Assembly (NCBI GenBank): GCA_034359265.1
Contig: CP136896.1
Location: 12,741,501-12,805,500 of the forward strand
DNA from: Canna indica
Lineage: Eukaryota; Streptophyta; Magnoliopsida; Zingiberales; Cannaceae
Length of the DNA: 64,000 bases
Reading direction: 5' to 3'
Made by a program: the position numbers and the translations under genes. Positions within the stretch are counted from its first letter, which is position 1. Each line of letters begins with the position of its first letter. This document shows, piece by piece, positions 11,093-23,449 of the stretch. Below the pieces are notes generated by a model. That model saw nothing but the letters and a program-made list of their open reading frames with translations. It did not search any database and was not told the DNA's origin.

Positions 11093-12440
11093 GTACGTAG
11101 TTTATTAATTTTAGATACTGTACCTTCTTTCCCTATGTTTTGATCTTAATGTCTTCTTGGTCATCCCTCTTATTGATGTATAATCTCATATCGTTGTAAT
11201 GTCTTCTTCACTTTCCAAATTTATAGCTGTTATCTACGCATGTTGTGTACACTTGCCTTGCGGATATGTGTTAAGTTTGATTTATTTCCTTAAGCTTTTG
11301 TAGTTTATTATTGTAGAGAATGATCAATGAATTGTCATCCTCAGACCTGGAGACAAATTGTCGATAGATATTTCTCTGTCTCAATGTCTAGGTTTCCAGC
11401 CAGTCGAATCCAAGCCTAATTAATCATTTAAAAACAAGAGCACTTATTGTGAATTAAGACTGAGAATTTGGCCAGTTGAAAATTTGGCCATTGATTTAGG
11501 ATCACATTTTTGTTCCTTCTATTTGATGACCACTTCTTAAGAGTTAAAACTGAGAAGTTTCATGCAATGAAGTAGTTCAGGGTATACATTGTGAGTAGTA
11601 ATATTAATCTCCTTTTATTTTATTGAACCACTTAAATTCTTGTGTTTGATTGCAAGCAACTTTGTAACTGAGTATGCGATTTCGAAACAATGACATTGAC
11701 TGAACATTTTGCTCATTCACATCCAATCTGACTCTTATGTTATTCTACTTTGTATCTATGGTAGGTGAGACTTGAATGATGAGAAGAGAAGGAAAATAGT
11801 AGAAATCTGACTTGCTACCTAATTTTTAGAGACATCAAGTGGATTGTTGTGGTCCCTTAATCTGATGTTCATGTCAGCTTTGTTGGGAAGCACCCATGTC
11901 AAAAGCACAGAGTAAAACCTAATTAATTAATACTAACATTAGTATATTTCTTGTTGACTTCATTCAAGTGTACAATAAAGACTTATCAGCTCCAAAATTA
12001 CATATTCTCTGATGATATCTTCAAAACAACAATAAAGTTTGATGTGCTTGAAGTGTTGGGTAGTATCAAATTTCTCTTAATTGATGTTGTATGATCATAA
12101 TTTAGAACCAGTTCTTTTGATGGATAGCTTTGAGTTTTGAGAGCATCAGTTCTTTAACACGATATAGTTAATTATTAGTTTGTTTGGTTGTGTTATTCAA
12201 GTTGATTGTTTGATCATAATGTTTGTTGCTAGTTAATTGAAAGTTCGATCTACTATATACATGTTGTATTAGAAGACCCTTGATTGAAACATCTGAATAC
12301 CCTTGATTGTATGATCATAATGTTTGTTGCTAGTTAACTAATTTTATTTTGGTTTCAGTGGGAAGACCGGGATGCGCGTCAGAGCGGGCCGAGTGAATCA
12401 TCTGAAGGCACGAATAGAGGTATGGTCCTTATGCACGAGG
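11093..12440. other. Unassigned region, possibly intron and 3' part of the CACTA relic
   Basis: AT-rich sequence with direct repeats of a phrase TGTATGATCATAATGTTTG (near 12090, 12215 and 12310). A possible later exon starts after TTTCAG at about 12358 and reads WEDRDARQSGPSESSEG, which would fit the hydrophilic middle of a Transposase_24 protein, but this is weak. Otherwise no feature is seen. Confidence 0.3.
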
Positions 12441-14275
12441 AAAATTATTTTTTAATTAAGTTGAATTGGAAGATTGGGCTCGAGTGAAGTTTGAGTCGAG
12501 TTCGGAGGTTCGATCGGAACTTGATTTGGATGAGTCTAAGCGGGTAAATGGGTTCAGAGTTCGGAGGTTCGATCGGAACTCGATTTGGATGAGTCTAAGC
12601 GGGTAAATGGGTTCACTTAAGTTAGGAGGGCAAACTTATAATTTGGGGAATAAATAAAATATAAATAACCTACTTGGGATCGTACGACTCCAAGAAGAGC
12701 CCCACGCATCCCTAGGCGAGAGGAGGAAGGAGGCGCAACTTCTTGGTGGTTGGAAATCGATCTTTGCGAGGATTCAGGATTCTTCTCTTTCCTTGATTCC
12801 CCCTTCAGGTGAGTGGTTTGAACCCTAGCTTGTAGGATTTTCCCCCCATGTCTTAGCCCCCCCGTTGAGAAGTATGCTGAAATTTCTTTCCGGATTGGAT
12901 TGCTAGTTGATTCTTCGTGTCTTGGTGTGATTTGTGAGGGGAATCAGAACCCCTTGGTAGTGGTAAAGGTGCGGCAACCCTAGGGTATGCCCTAGTCCCT
13001 TAAGGGCTGGCCGAACATAGGAATAAGGGGGGAGGGGGGGGGGGGGGGGTTTCTTGAAATTTCTAGCTTTTGTTTGATGACATCTTGAATTTTGATTTTT
13101 TTTTAGTTCTTGATAATATTTCTCCCCTAGATTTTGGTGAATCAAATGGAGGGTGATAGGGTAAGGGTTAGGGCCGAACCCTATAGTTCGGGTGTTATCG
13201 TGTTTGTGGGTTGATCATGTTAAATTTTAGATTTGTACATCCTGAATTTCAGATTTGTACATGTTAAATTTCACATTTGAATGTGATGAATTATTCTACA
13301 GTTGGTGTATGTGTTGAGTAGATCCAATATGAAATTTATCGCTTGATTATGATCGCTACGTAATGGTGGAAGAGTTTGATTGTAATTGCTACTTATATGC
13401 TGAAATTGATATAACAAGAACCGAATTAAACCATGCTATTGATAGGAAATTCTCGCTGCAATATTCATGTGTATATGCTGAATTTTCTTTTGTTTACCTT
13501 TATACTGTTGAAATTTTTGTTCACTACATGGTCGGCTACAGGTTGCTGGATAAGCACACCTAGGAGGGACTTTGCTTGGGTTGGGATGGTAGGTGATGTG
13601 TCCGAGAGTTAGGGCCCAAGTGAGGGTCGGAATGTGGGAGCCTATGTGCGTACTCGAGGTTGTCGGCAAAACACTCCAACCGTCCTAGAAACCTTTGGTG
13701 TACATATAGGTAGATTTACATTTATTATGGACATGGTTGTGCTTGTGCTTGGTGTACGGCCAAACCGAGAAGCGCATTAGTAGGTGGAGCTAATGTCTGA
13801 CTCGGCGAGTGATTATAGGTCGGGAAGCTCGCCGACGATTGATCTAGGGTGGCATTGATTGGATGTACATTCCCAACCAGAGGGGGTTACCGGGGCTAGT
13901 TGGCCATCCTAGCTCAGAGGGCCCCCGGGCGGGAAGCTCGCTAGCCGATGTCCTAGTGATCGACTCGTGTGGTTGCTTATTACATTTTCTTTTATTATAA
14001 TTGGGCTGATATGGGCCAGTGTGGATGTGTGCGAGCGCGCATGAGATGGATGGTTGATTTTTCATTTGAAATTATCATGATGATTTATTATCCAGTTAGA
14101 TTATAATAATGTTGTTTATATTACGATTATTATCTGCATGTGTTGGCTTAGAGAGGGCTCGAGATTGAGCCACTCACTGAGTTCATTTTGAACTCATCAC
14201 TCTTCTTTATGTTTTTCTTACAAATCCTGATCAGTAGAGATACATACGTACTTAAGTGGCGCGGCTGGGGGTTGC
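12441..14275 (+). repeat. Chromovirus-like LTR T1, left part
   Basis: Shares layout and short phrases with the bounded solo LTR at 40953-43261: GGCTCGAG early, a CTTCAGGTGAGTGG-type splice-donor phrase after a purine-rich leader, an ACTCACTGAGTTC block, and the downstream half ending GGGCGTGACA. It continues at 36004-36271 after a 21.7-kb nested insertion. The left terminus is eroded and I cannot place it exactly. A G-run lies at 13027-13050. Confidence 0.55.
12498..12615 (+). repeat. 59-bp tandem duplication in LTR T1
   Basis: Two consecutive copies of a 59-bp unit beginning GAGTTCGGAGGTTCG differ at one position. It is a local tandem duplication inside the LTR. Confidence 0.85.
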
Positions 14276-15889
14276 TGTTGGTGAAATGGCCACACTAGAT
14301 GGGCGAGTGAATAGTGTGTTAACTAAATCTATTTACCTAATTTGATTTTAATCGTTTTCTTAAACTACTTAAGCAATTTATAATTCAACGACTAAATGCG
14401 GAAGCGAATAATGAAGATAAACAATGAATACACAAAGAGAACAATGCAAACACAATTATTTATAGTGGTTCGGCCTCAATGTCTACTCCACTACCTAAGC
14501 ACCTTGCTTAGGATTTCCAAACTAAGTTTTACTAGATTAATCTTGTTTCCCTTACAACGAGGACTTTACACCGGAAAGTCTCCGCTCTCAAACTGAAGGC
14601 ACTTCCACACCCGGAAGTATCCCGCGTTCCTACCGAGAGCACTCTTCCACCTCAACCTAAGGGACAACTCAACTAATCCTAGTAAACTAAGTTTACAACG
14701 GTGGAATTAAGCCTCAAACACAAAGGCAACCACCCAATTTCAAGACCTAATAGCCTAGGTCTTCACAAGCTCAAATCCAATGAAATAAATAAGAAAATAT
14801 ACAAGTAATGGAGCAAAAATACAACAACACAAATACTTAGCTCCAACACAATAAATCCTAGCTCCTCTTGATGCCTTGATGATGAATCAAGTCAAGCTTG
14901 AAGGCAAAGTCAAGGAATGAGAGATCAAACTAGGATTTCTCCAAGTAATGACTCAATGAAAGCTTGGAAATGATCAAGGATGATTCAATGAAGTGTAGGA
15001 GTGATCAAAAGTATCAAAGGAAGGCTGAGGCATAGGTATTTATAGAGTCATGAAGAAGGCTCGGGTGAAGCACCGCTCTGTTGGCGAAATGGCGACACTA
15101 GAGGGGGGGGGTGAATAGTGTGTTTACTAATTCGATTAGCTTATATTCAATTTTAAACGATTACTTGGATCGATTAGGCGATTTGCAATTCAATGATTAG
15201 ATGCGGAAGCTTATAAATGATTAAGTAATTTAAGCACAACAAAATGAAAGCAATGCAAACACGCAATTTATAGTGATTCGGCCCCAATGCCTACTCCACT
15301 ATCTAAACACCCCACTTAGGATTTCCAAACTAGGTTTTACTAGATTAATTAGAGTTTCCCTTACAACGAGGACTTTGCACCAGAAAGTCTCCGCTCTCCA
15401 ACCGAAAGCACTTCCACACCCGGAAGTATCCCGCCTTCCTACCGAGAGCACTTTTCCACCTCAACCTAAGGGACAACTAGAACTAATCCTAGTAATCACT
15501 AAGTATACACAAGTGGCTTTACTCCTTCTACACCAAGGATACCACTTCACACAACAAGACCTAACAACCCTAGGTCTTTACACATACACAAATCCAAAAA
15601 TAGTTTAAATAATAGATAAAATTTATAATTAAAAAGAGCTTAAAATGAAACCAAGATTTTGTGTTCTTTTGTAATCCTTCAACTCGTCAAGTAGTGGAGC
15701 TTGAATCAACACCCGAGTTGAGGAGTAGAGCTTGTATGCTTGAAGAAAATGTCACGGACAGAGAAGCAGCGCAAGCTTTTTGGAAGACTTCAAATCTTCC
15801 TCTCAGAATGCTCAATGAATGTTGTAGAACTCAAGGAATGTGTTAAAAGAATCATATGAGGATATATTTATACCCTACTGTAGAAATGG

Positions 15890-16250
15890 TCGTTCAACAG
15901 ATAGAAAACTATCCGTTACAAGCCATCGGTCGAATGGTCGGTCGATCGACTATTCGACCGCCAGCATCGACCGCTCCTTTAACTCTCTGGTCGGTCGACC
16001 GCCAGATGCAAATCCTCGATCCGCGATCTTCGGTTGACCGACGCGATCTTGCGTCGTGGCTATTCGCAAGTCGGTCGACCACCAACCTTACTGCCCAAAA
16101 CCAACCACTGTCGGTCGACCGACTGGTCTACCGAAGTGCCCATTGCCATTTTTTGTGGGCAGTGTTCGGTCGACCGACCGGTCGACCAAAATGGCTGGGC
16201 CTTTCTTTCTTACCCTATTCGGTCGACCGACTGTTCGATCGAACATAGGC
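15890..16250. repeat. GGTCGACC palindrome cluster in E1 3' LTR
   Basis: Repeated paired motifs of the form TCGGTCGACCG followed a few bases later by a second GGTCGACC, spaced about every 40-60 bp. Similar clusters occur in other LTRs of the family at 16690-17035, 33910-34285, 34645-34790 and 44750-44905. Confidence 0.8.
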
Positions 16251-16689
16251 TAAAATTGTTTTTTCAACCTATTTCTTCCGCGCTTGGTTTTCGAGTTCCG
16301 GCTTTTAACGAACATCATCTTAGAGAGCTTTTGACTTGATCTTTGGACTCATCCAAACTGTTGGCTTTAGATTTTCAACCTTAGCCTTAATCTCGATCTT
16401 GATGGTTTTGATGATAACAAACATGGAACTAATGATTTCATTGAGAATATCTTTCAAGTTCCATATCGACTAGCGTGCGATGTCCTTGATCGGATAAATC
16501 GAAGAAATCACAAAATCGGAAGGACATTGATCATCGCGCTCGGGTTCATCGCAGAAGTTTCTCGAAGATCGACGAGTGCACCAAAGTCGCTTGGATGAAT
16601 CCAAAGATCAAGTCGCTTGGATGGTTCTCATTGAAAGATGGAACCCGAAAATGAAGCGTGGAAGAAAATCGGCTGAGAAAACAAACTCA

Positions 16690-17035
16690 GCCTATGTTCG
16701 GTCGATCGGGCGATCGACCGAATAGGGTAAGGCCATAGGCTGTAGCCTTGTCGGTCGACTAGTCGATTGACCGATGGCTACTTCGGTCGACCGATTGGTC
16801 GACCGACAGAGGCCTAAAATGGGCAGAGAGCAGTGGTCGACCTGTTGGTCAACTGACCTACTGAATGCCGCGATGCAAGATCACGTTGGTCGATCGATGG
16901 GTCAACCGAAGTTCGTGGATCGCGCGATTCGCGTCTCGCGATCGACCAGTCGGTCAACCGACCACAGGGAGAAATGGAGCGGTCGAATGACTGGTCGACT
17001 GATGCTTCGACTGGTGCTTCGGCCGACGGCCTATA
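16690..17035. repeat. GGTCGACC palindrome cluster in solo LTR S1
   Basis: About seven degenerate paired palindromes (GGTCGATCG, GGTCGACTAG, CGGTCGACCG, TTGGTCAAC and similar) in 345 bp, upstream of the putative TATA box of this LTR. Confidence 0.8.
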
Positions 17036-17675
17036 ACGGATAGATTTTTGTCTGTTGAGCTGCCGTTGCTTCACCAGGATAGAAATACACCCTGATATAA
17101 ATCTTTTAACATTCTTCCCTGATTTCTACAGAGTTTATTGAGCATTTAAAGGGAGTTTAAAGCCTTCCAAGCGATTGATAAAAGCACGCCTAATTCTCCG
17201 TCGTGTTCATTCTTCAAGCGCCAGCTACGGGCTCAACTCGAGTTTTGATAAAGCTACCTCCTGACGAGTTGAAGAAGCCAAAGGCTTGCAAAAGTGCTCT
17301 TAAATTTGGTTTTATTCTTTAGCTCTTTGATTGTATTTTATCTGTTTATTTAAACTGTATTTAATTTGTGCGTCTGTAGAAGGCCGGGTGTTTGGTCTTC
17401 TGTGTGAAGTGGTATCTTGGTATAAGAGTAAAGCCACTTGTGTAAACTTAGAGAGTACTAGGATTAGTTCTAGTTGTCCGTTAGGTTGAGGTGGGAAAGT
17501 GCTCTCGGTAGGAAGGCAGGATGCTTCCGGGTGTGGAAGTGCCTTCGGTTGGAGAGCGGAGACTTTTCGGTGAAAAGTCCTCGTGTGTAAGGCAAACTCA
17601 ATTAATCTGGTAAAACCTAATTTGGAAATTCTAAGCGGGGTGCTTAGGTAGTGGAGTAGGCATTGGGGCCGAACC

Positions 17676-17685
17676 ACTATAAATA
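17676..17685 (+). promoter_or_regulatory. Putative TATA box of LTR S1
   Basis: CACTATAAAT sits next to the conserved GGTTCGGCCCC block shared by all LTRs of this family (as its complement) and about 180 bp before the LTR end. Position and sequence fit a core promoter, but a second TATAAA at about 17095 is an alternative. Confidence 0.4.
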
Positions 17686-18077
17686 TCGTGTTTGCATTGT
17701 TTCTTGATTTCGTTCTTAATTGCCTTATCATTTATCTTGCTTCTGCATTGCATAATTGCAACTTGCCTAATCGAGTTAAGTAAACGATTAAATTGGAATT
17801 TAGACTAATCGAATTAGTAAACATACTATTCACCCCTCCTCTAGTGTCGCCATTTCGCCTTCACAAGCGACTTTGGTGCACTCGCGACGAACCCGAGCGC
17901 GATGATCAATGTCCTTCCGATTTCTGATTTCGCCCTATATTTTTGATCTAGGACATCAAACGCTAATTGATATGGAACCTGAAAGATATTCTCAATGAAA
18001 TTATTAGTCTCATGTTTGTTATCATCAAAACCATCAAAACCGAGATTAAGGCTAAGGTTGAAAATCTAAAGCCAACA

Positions 18078-18091
18078 ATCTCCCCCTTTTT
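18078..18091 (-). other. Polypurine tract of E1
   Basis: On the minus strand AAAAAGGGGGAGAT lies directly before the LTR start TGTTGG. This sets the element's orientation. Confidence 0.75.
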
Positions 18092-21000
18092 GATGATGAC
18101 AAATATCCATAAAAAAATATATATCATTAAAGCATATAGGATATCAATTAAGGGATTTCTCCCCCTATCAACATGCATCTCTATGAGATAAACTCCCCCT
18201 ATATATATGCATGGATTTCCTATATTTTTCTCCCTATTTACCTATACTTTTCTCCCCCTTTTTCTTATACGCTTCTCCCCCTTTTTCTTATACTTCTCTC
18301 CCCCTTTTGACATTAATCAAAAAGGGCAAGAAAGGTCTATCTAGTTAAAGGGATGAAACACAAGTATTTTTTCATGAAGTTGAGACTCTAAAGATTTTTC
18401 ATGAAACATGAAAATCTCAACCAAAGGGATGGAAAACAAGTATTTAACATGAAACTTAATTAATACATGATATGTTCAAAACACAATAGGAATTCAAAAT
18501 TAAGTCATGTATGATCTTAAGTATGAATGTTTTCATGAATATGGTTCTTTTTCATGATATTTTTAGTTTTATTCAAACTTTCAAATTACCAAGATCTAGT
18601 CATGTGAAACATGTATATCAAGTTTGAAGAGAAACTAATGTCATTTAATCCAAATAAGAACTTAGCATGTTTTTATTTTAAATAAACACGAGAACATGAA
18701 AATGCTAAGTCTCAATTTTGATATCTACTCATGTTTTCTCAAACTTAGGCATTTGGACATCTAACATGAGATAATATAAGTCTATGAATCAAGTTTGGGC
18801 TTAAGATGAAATTTTTAATTCACTTTGTTGACTTAAGTCAACCTATACTTCTAGTTTTAAAAAATTAAACTTTTAAGTTTATTCAAAACCATATTTTCAA
18901 TGAAAAAATTTGGTACCAATTTTTTGATGAAATTTTTTTTGATACCAGATATTGAATGGTCATTTGAAATACATGAATGAAGTTTGAACTCAAAAGAATT
19001 TTCAAAGACCATTTTTCATCCTATATTATTTTCGATGAAAGAAGTGAATATTTCTAGTTATCATTCAAATTTTCGAAATCTTTCATATGAATGATTTTAC
19101 TCATGAAATTGTTTGAATGATATTAGAAATGAAATCCAAATAGTATTCATGAACTTTCATTTGAAGTTTCCAAAAAATCAAAGTATTTAAAAAAAATTGA
19201 TATTAAAAAGATGATACTTTTTCATTTTGAAAATCCAACTTCAAAATTCTATTATAAATTAGATTCTTGATGAAACTTTTTGAAATTTTTACACATAAAA
19301 CTAGATTTTTTAGTGAATGTGTAGTTTCAAGAATCATCTAAAAAATATTTTTTTATATTTTTCTAGAAATAACTAAAATTGATGATACCAATTATTGAAC
19401 AAATGACAATTTTTGTAATTTTCAGTTATTCTTTAAAATTTGTTCGATTTTCATTCAAACTTTCATGACACCATAATGTGATCATGTAAAGAGTATATGT
19501 CAAGTTTGAAATGAAAATTATATCCTTAAGTCAAGATATCAACCTAGCATGGTTTCATTCAAAACTAAACTAGCTTTTATGAAATTAGCTAAGTTTCAAT
19601 CTTAATATTTACTCATGATTTTTCAAATTTAAACCTATGAATACTTAACATGAGTAAGTCTAAACATGTTTCTCAAATATGGATCATAAATGAGACTTTT
19701 AAGTCAACTTGTTGACTTGGGTCAACATAGTTCTAAGAGAGGTAAACATGAATTAACCTCTATATCATTTTATCCATATCCATATGAATTTTTTTCACTC
19801 TAAATGCTTGGAAACAAGTTATGCATATTCCTAAACATGTTTATGAAGTTTTAGACTTAAAATCAAGTGTCCAAGTCAATTTATTGACTTGGGTCAAACC
19901 TTTTAAGCTTAAGTCCACTAATGTGATCTAGTTATCACATTTTCATCTACACATTAATTTTTAAGATTGAACACCTAGAGTCATATCATGTGTGTCTAAA
20001 ATATGTTTGTTTGATATTTACTCAAAATGAGGTCTCTAATATGAGTTTTAACCTAGAGCAAATTTCATTCAATCAAGATATCATGAAATTGCCTAAGTTA
20101 TCCAAATTTTTCTTACCCATGAAAATTCAAACATTTATCATGCAAAATCAATCATGAGTATATAGAGACATCATTAAAGCATCAATATTCAATCATCATA
20201 CTAAGATTTTTGTAAAGTTAAATTCATACCTTATTTTTAGAAATTTAATTTAATTTCAAGTTTAACTTAACATGAAGTCTCTAAAGAAGAATTTTAACCT
20301 AGTTCAAGTTTCATTCAATCAAGATATCATGAAATTGAGCTAAGTTAACAAAAATTTTATCATACATAATCAATCATGAGCATAGAGAAATCATTTAAGC
20401 ATGAGTATTCAATTATTTTACAAAGATTTTTGCAAAAATTAAAATCATACATTTTTCTTGAAAATTTGCCCAACTTTTCATATCCTTTTTCATTTTCTTC
20501 TAGATAGCATAGCTTACCAAATCTTAACTTGCAAGTAGACTCCATTAGTATCATAATGAAATAATATGTCAACTTAACAAGCTAACTTACTCCATAGCAA
20601 GGTTCAATGCAATGTTCCATTTAAAAGCCTTAACCTATGCTAGATAGTTAAGATTCATTTTTGAAAGGTTGTCATGATATCTAAATGAATCTAAGAGATC
20701 CTAAGATATGAAATATTTGAGGAATAAGATCTCTACCTATGTTTAACTAGTTTGGACTTAATGATAAGGTCTCTAGTATCAACCTAGAGCAAGTTCCACT
20801 CAATGAAATTTGCCTAAGTACTAAGAATCTAGCTACCCATGAAAATTCAAGGATTTAACATGCAATTCTAATCATGAGTATAGAGACATAATCAACCATG
20901 AAAATTAAGGTATTAAACTAGAAATATACAATAACCAAAAACATACCTCATCCATGAATTTAGCCAAACTTTTTATTTTTCATTCTAACTAGCCTTCCTA

Positions 21001-21553
21001 AAACACTTATAACTTGCAAGTAAGTTACACTAATGTTTTACTGAAAATATAGCTACTTAGAAAGCTAACCAAACTAAGAAGCAAAGAGAAGCATCAAAAT
21101 ATCATTATAAAGGCTCACTTTGCTAAATAGTTCTAAATTTGTTTCAAAATGAAATCAAGTGAAATCAAAATGAATTTTAAGAGATCACGAAGATAATAAA
21201 TGAAAAATATGATCTCCAACCATTCCTATTGGTTGAAAACCGAAAGGCCACAATGTGCCTACGATTTAGAACCGCAAGGTCGCTTAGGCCCATTACAGGC
21301 CACTAGGGTCTCCGAAGAGATCGGAAAATCAAAAATCAAAAACATTTTTGAAAGATGTTAAGAGCGGGGAAATTCAATCAATTTTAGGCATGTATCATAA
21401 CTCCAACTATAATTTAATCAAGAGAGTATGAGAGATGATATCAAAGTACTTTTGATGCCACCTTTACCATAGACATCTGAATGACTTGAAGTTGCAACTT
21501 TGAAATTGTTCAATCTTTGAATCCTCAAGCAACTTCAATCAACCACCTTCATC
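18092..21553 (-). other. Long AT-rich noncoding 3' region of E1
   Basis: About 3.4 kb between gag and the polypurine tract with no retroviral domain in any frame. It is full of recurring phrases such as CATGAAA, TCAAGTTTGA and GTTGACTT.GGTCAAC (18832, 19700, 19880). Near 18240-18310 CTCCCCCTTTTTCTTATAC-like purine/pyrimidine blocks repeat. Near 21230 the phrase GGTTGAAAACCGAAAGGCCACAA matches E2 at 43740, showing that the noncoding part is a shared family component and not random flank. Confidence 0.6.
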
Positions 21554-21784
21554 TCACCCGTGTGTGGTAGCCCCCCCTATAAAAGAACATGATACCTTTG
21601 GTACCCAAATGGCTTTGGGTCCTTGGGGGTTAGAGGGCTTAGGAATCCAAAGTGTCCTAGCAACACTTGGATTTCTCTTTAAAGCGCAATCATAAATAGC
21701 ATGCCCATACACACCACAACAAAAGCAATGTCCATAAATCTTTTTCTTTTCATTTTTAACATGGACATGATATTTATTATTCAT
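21554..21784 (-). pseudogene. E1 Gag C-terminal second zinc knuckle segment
   Basis: A 76-codon frame has a CCHC knuckle, CFCCGVYGHAIYDC (C-x2-C-x4-H-x4-C), then two tryptophan-proline-lysine phrases (LWIPKPSNPQGPK and IWVPK). These are typical of the end of SIRE/copia Gag before protease. It is out of frame with the main gag block and ends in the noncoding region, so no protease follows. The paralogous segment of E2 is at 45776-46099. Confidence 0.7.
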
Positions 21785-21936
21785 CTTTGGAGCATGAGGT
21801 TTGATGTTGGAATGCTTGATATGAGAAGCATGAGGAACCTTAGCATTCTTTACATAAGCATTCTTATTCCTAGGATTTCTAAAAAATGAAGCATGTACGT
21901 GATAAGTTACTAGTTTTCTTACTCAAGAAAACAACC

Positions 21937-22787
21937 TCATTTAAAGTCATTTATGGATTTGTGTAAAGCTTGTATTTGAGATTTCAACAAGCAATTTTCA
22001 TTTTTGATTTTCATATTTTCTACTTTTAAATCCTCAATCTCAATTTTTGAGATATTTTTCAATTCAATTTTTAAATCATCATTTTTATTTTTCAAGTCAA
22101 TATTCTCACTTTTTAGGTCTTCAATTTCAATCTTAAAATTGTAATGGCAAGAATTACTAGTTCTCAAAACATCAATACTTCCATGGCAATCAACACTTGA
22201 GGAACTTAGATTTGCCTTTAAATTTTTATTTTCTAATTCTAGAGCTTGCAAATCCTTAGTGAGCCTAGAGTTATCCTTTTTAATTTTCTTCATTTCTTTA
22301 CTCTTTTTCAAAAGCATGGCACACATACTTTGACATTCTTGTACTAATTCTTCATATGACATTTTGATTGAATGTGAAGAACTAGCATCACTATCATATG
22401 CTATATCTTTATCATGACTAAAAGTGAAATGTTGTACCTCATCATGGATACCCATGAGGCAAACCTTGGATGTGTCTTCATAGTCATGACAAGAGGATGC
22501 TTCTTGAGATTTGGAGGTAGATGTTGAAGCACTTGTCCTCCTTTTGGCATTCTTCTTTGATAAAGGACAATTCCTCTTGATGTGCCCCTTTTCCTTGCAC
22601 AAGTAGCATATCACTTTTCTTTTTCGGCTTTTTGATTTGTTTCTTTGACTATAAGCACTAAAATCATCAAAATCGAGGTTACTACTAGGGGGATGACCAT
22701 TGTCATCACCACCCTCAACAAAAGTGGTAAGCTCTTTGATTTTAGCATAATCATATAACATATTCAATGTTGCCCATACACTACTAG
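21937..22787 (-). pseudogene. gag: E1 gag, central and C-terminal part (zinc knuckle and coiled coil)
   Basis: The frame continues gag from 33270 after the CACTA insertion. It opens with WATLNMLYDYAKIKEL (end of the UBN2 Gag domain), then a linker. A CCHC knuckle follows, CYLCKEKGHIKRNC (C-x2-C-x4-H-x4-C), flanked by basic residues (KSRKRK, KKNAKRR). A long charged coiled coil rich in KIEIEDLK, LENKNLK and NENCLL heptads completes it. It ends at a stop at 21937. The knuckle packages RNA and the coiled coil is characteristic of SIRE-type Gag. The first ~10 residues listed for this open frame derive from the CACTA terminus, not from gag. Confidence 0.8.
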
Positions 22788-22804
22788 AATTTGAGTCTTC
22801 AGCA

Positions 22805-23035
22805 ACGGCTATCAGCAACGACCGCTCAAGTCGTTGCTATTTGCAACGGCCTTCTTACGGCCGCTCAAGCCGTTGTAGATATGTTGTATCTGCAACGGCT
22901 TTCTAACGGACACGCGAGCCATTGCTGATGATTTTAATTATCAACAACGGCTTTCTAACGGACAAGTGAGCCGTTGCTGATGATAACTTATTAGCAACGG
23001 CTTTCTAACGAGCGAGTGAACCGTTGCTGATAAGT
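22805..23035. repeat. 5' subterminal repeats of CACTA A
   Basis: Many direct and inverted copies of a CAGCAACGGC/GCCGTTGCTG motif at spacings of 10-60 bp. Such subterminal arrays are where the TnpA-type protein binds in En/Spm elements; the binding role here is inferred. Confidence 0.85.
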
Positions 23036-23449
23036 TTATATAGGTCACAGATCGCGCCCGCCCCTTCTTCCTCCCGCTGCTGCCGCCGCCGCCTCCTCCT
23101 CCCGCCTCTCGTCACCGCTGCTGACGCCGAGCTACCGCTGCCGACCGTCCTCGATCGCCGATTTCAGGTATTCATCGCCGCCCGGTCGTCTCTTCCCGTT
23201 GCGGCCGACGGGAAATCCGTCTGAAACCCTATTTTTAGGGTTTCGGCCGCCGCCGGATCTTGTACAATGTTCGGATACTGTACGTCGGCGTCGAAGTCCA
23301 CCGGACTCCGGCGCCGGAAATAGTAGATTAATTATTTTTTATTTTTTTATTTATTTGTTAATTAATTATTTAATTAATTAATTAGATTAATTGTTTAATT
23401 TGTTAGATTAATTTTTAGGGTTTAGATTAATTTCGGAATATATTGTCCA

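Larger units (their letters stand above)
16359..17863 (+). mobile_element. Copia solo LTR S1 inserted in the LTR of E1
   Basis: A full 1505-bp LTR in plus orientation, TGTTGGCTTTAG to CGCCTTCA. It is flanked by CAAAC (16354-16358) and CAAGC (17864-17868), a 5-bp duplication with one change. The host LTR reads continuously across the insertion. It contains a CACTATAAAT promoter-like box at about 17676, downstream of its own GGTCGACC cluster (16690-17035). No internal sequence is present, so it is a solo LTR. It belongs to the same family as its host but lies in the opposite orientation. Confidence 0.85.
15079..18077 (-). repeat. 3' LTR of E1, split by solo LTR S1
   Basis: Left end TGTTGGCGAAATGG, right end AAAGCCAACA followed by the polypurine tract. 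The real LTR is 15079-16358 plus 17869-18077. The right piece resumes with GCGACTTTGGTGCACTCG exactly where the left piece stops, as the uninterrupted copy near 34395 shows. It contains a GGTCGACC palindrome cluster at 15890-16250 and, on the minus strand, a CACTATAAAT box near 15270. Confidence 0.82.

Noticed and set aside
15890..16250. Regularly spaced palindromes considered as a CRISPR array
   Set aside because: Repeats are degenerate, spacers are not unique units, and the context is a plant LTR.
15856..16339. Overlapping open frames with RSTDRST/VDRSID-type repeats
   Set aside because: All frames are open because the GGTCGACC palindromes lack stops; they are LTR sequence with no coding support.
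16774..17074. Arginine/serine-rich frames on both strands
   Set aside because: Same cause: palindrome-rich U3 of solo LTR S1.
21554..22787. CCHC zinc-knuckle protein considered as a host gene
   Set aside because: Located between retroelement LTR, primer site and polypurine tract; Gag order and coiled coil fit copia.
23024..23381. Arginine/proline-rich frames in CACTA A leader
   Set aside because: GC-rich untranslated leader; the frames differ between A, B and C and none has a domain.
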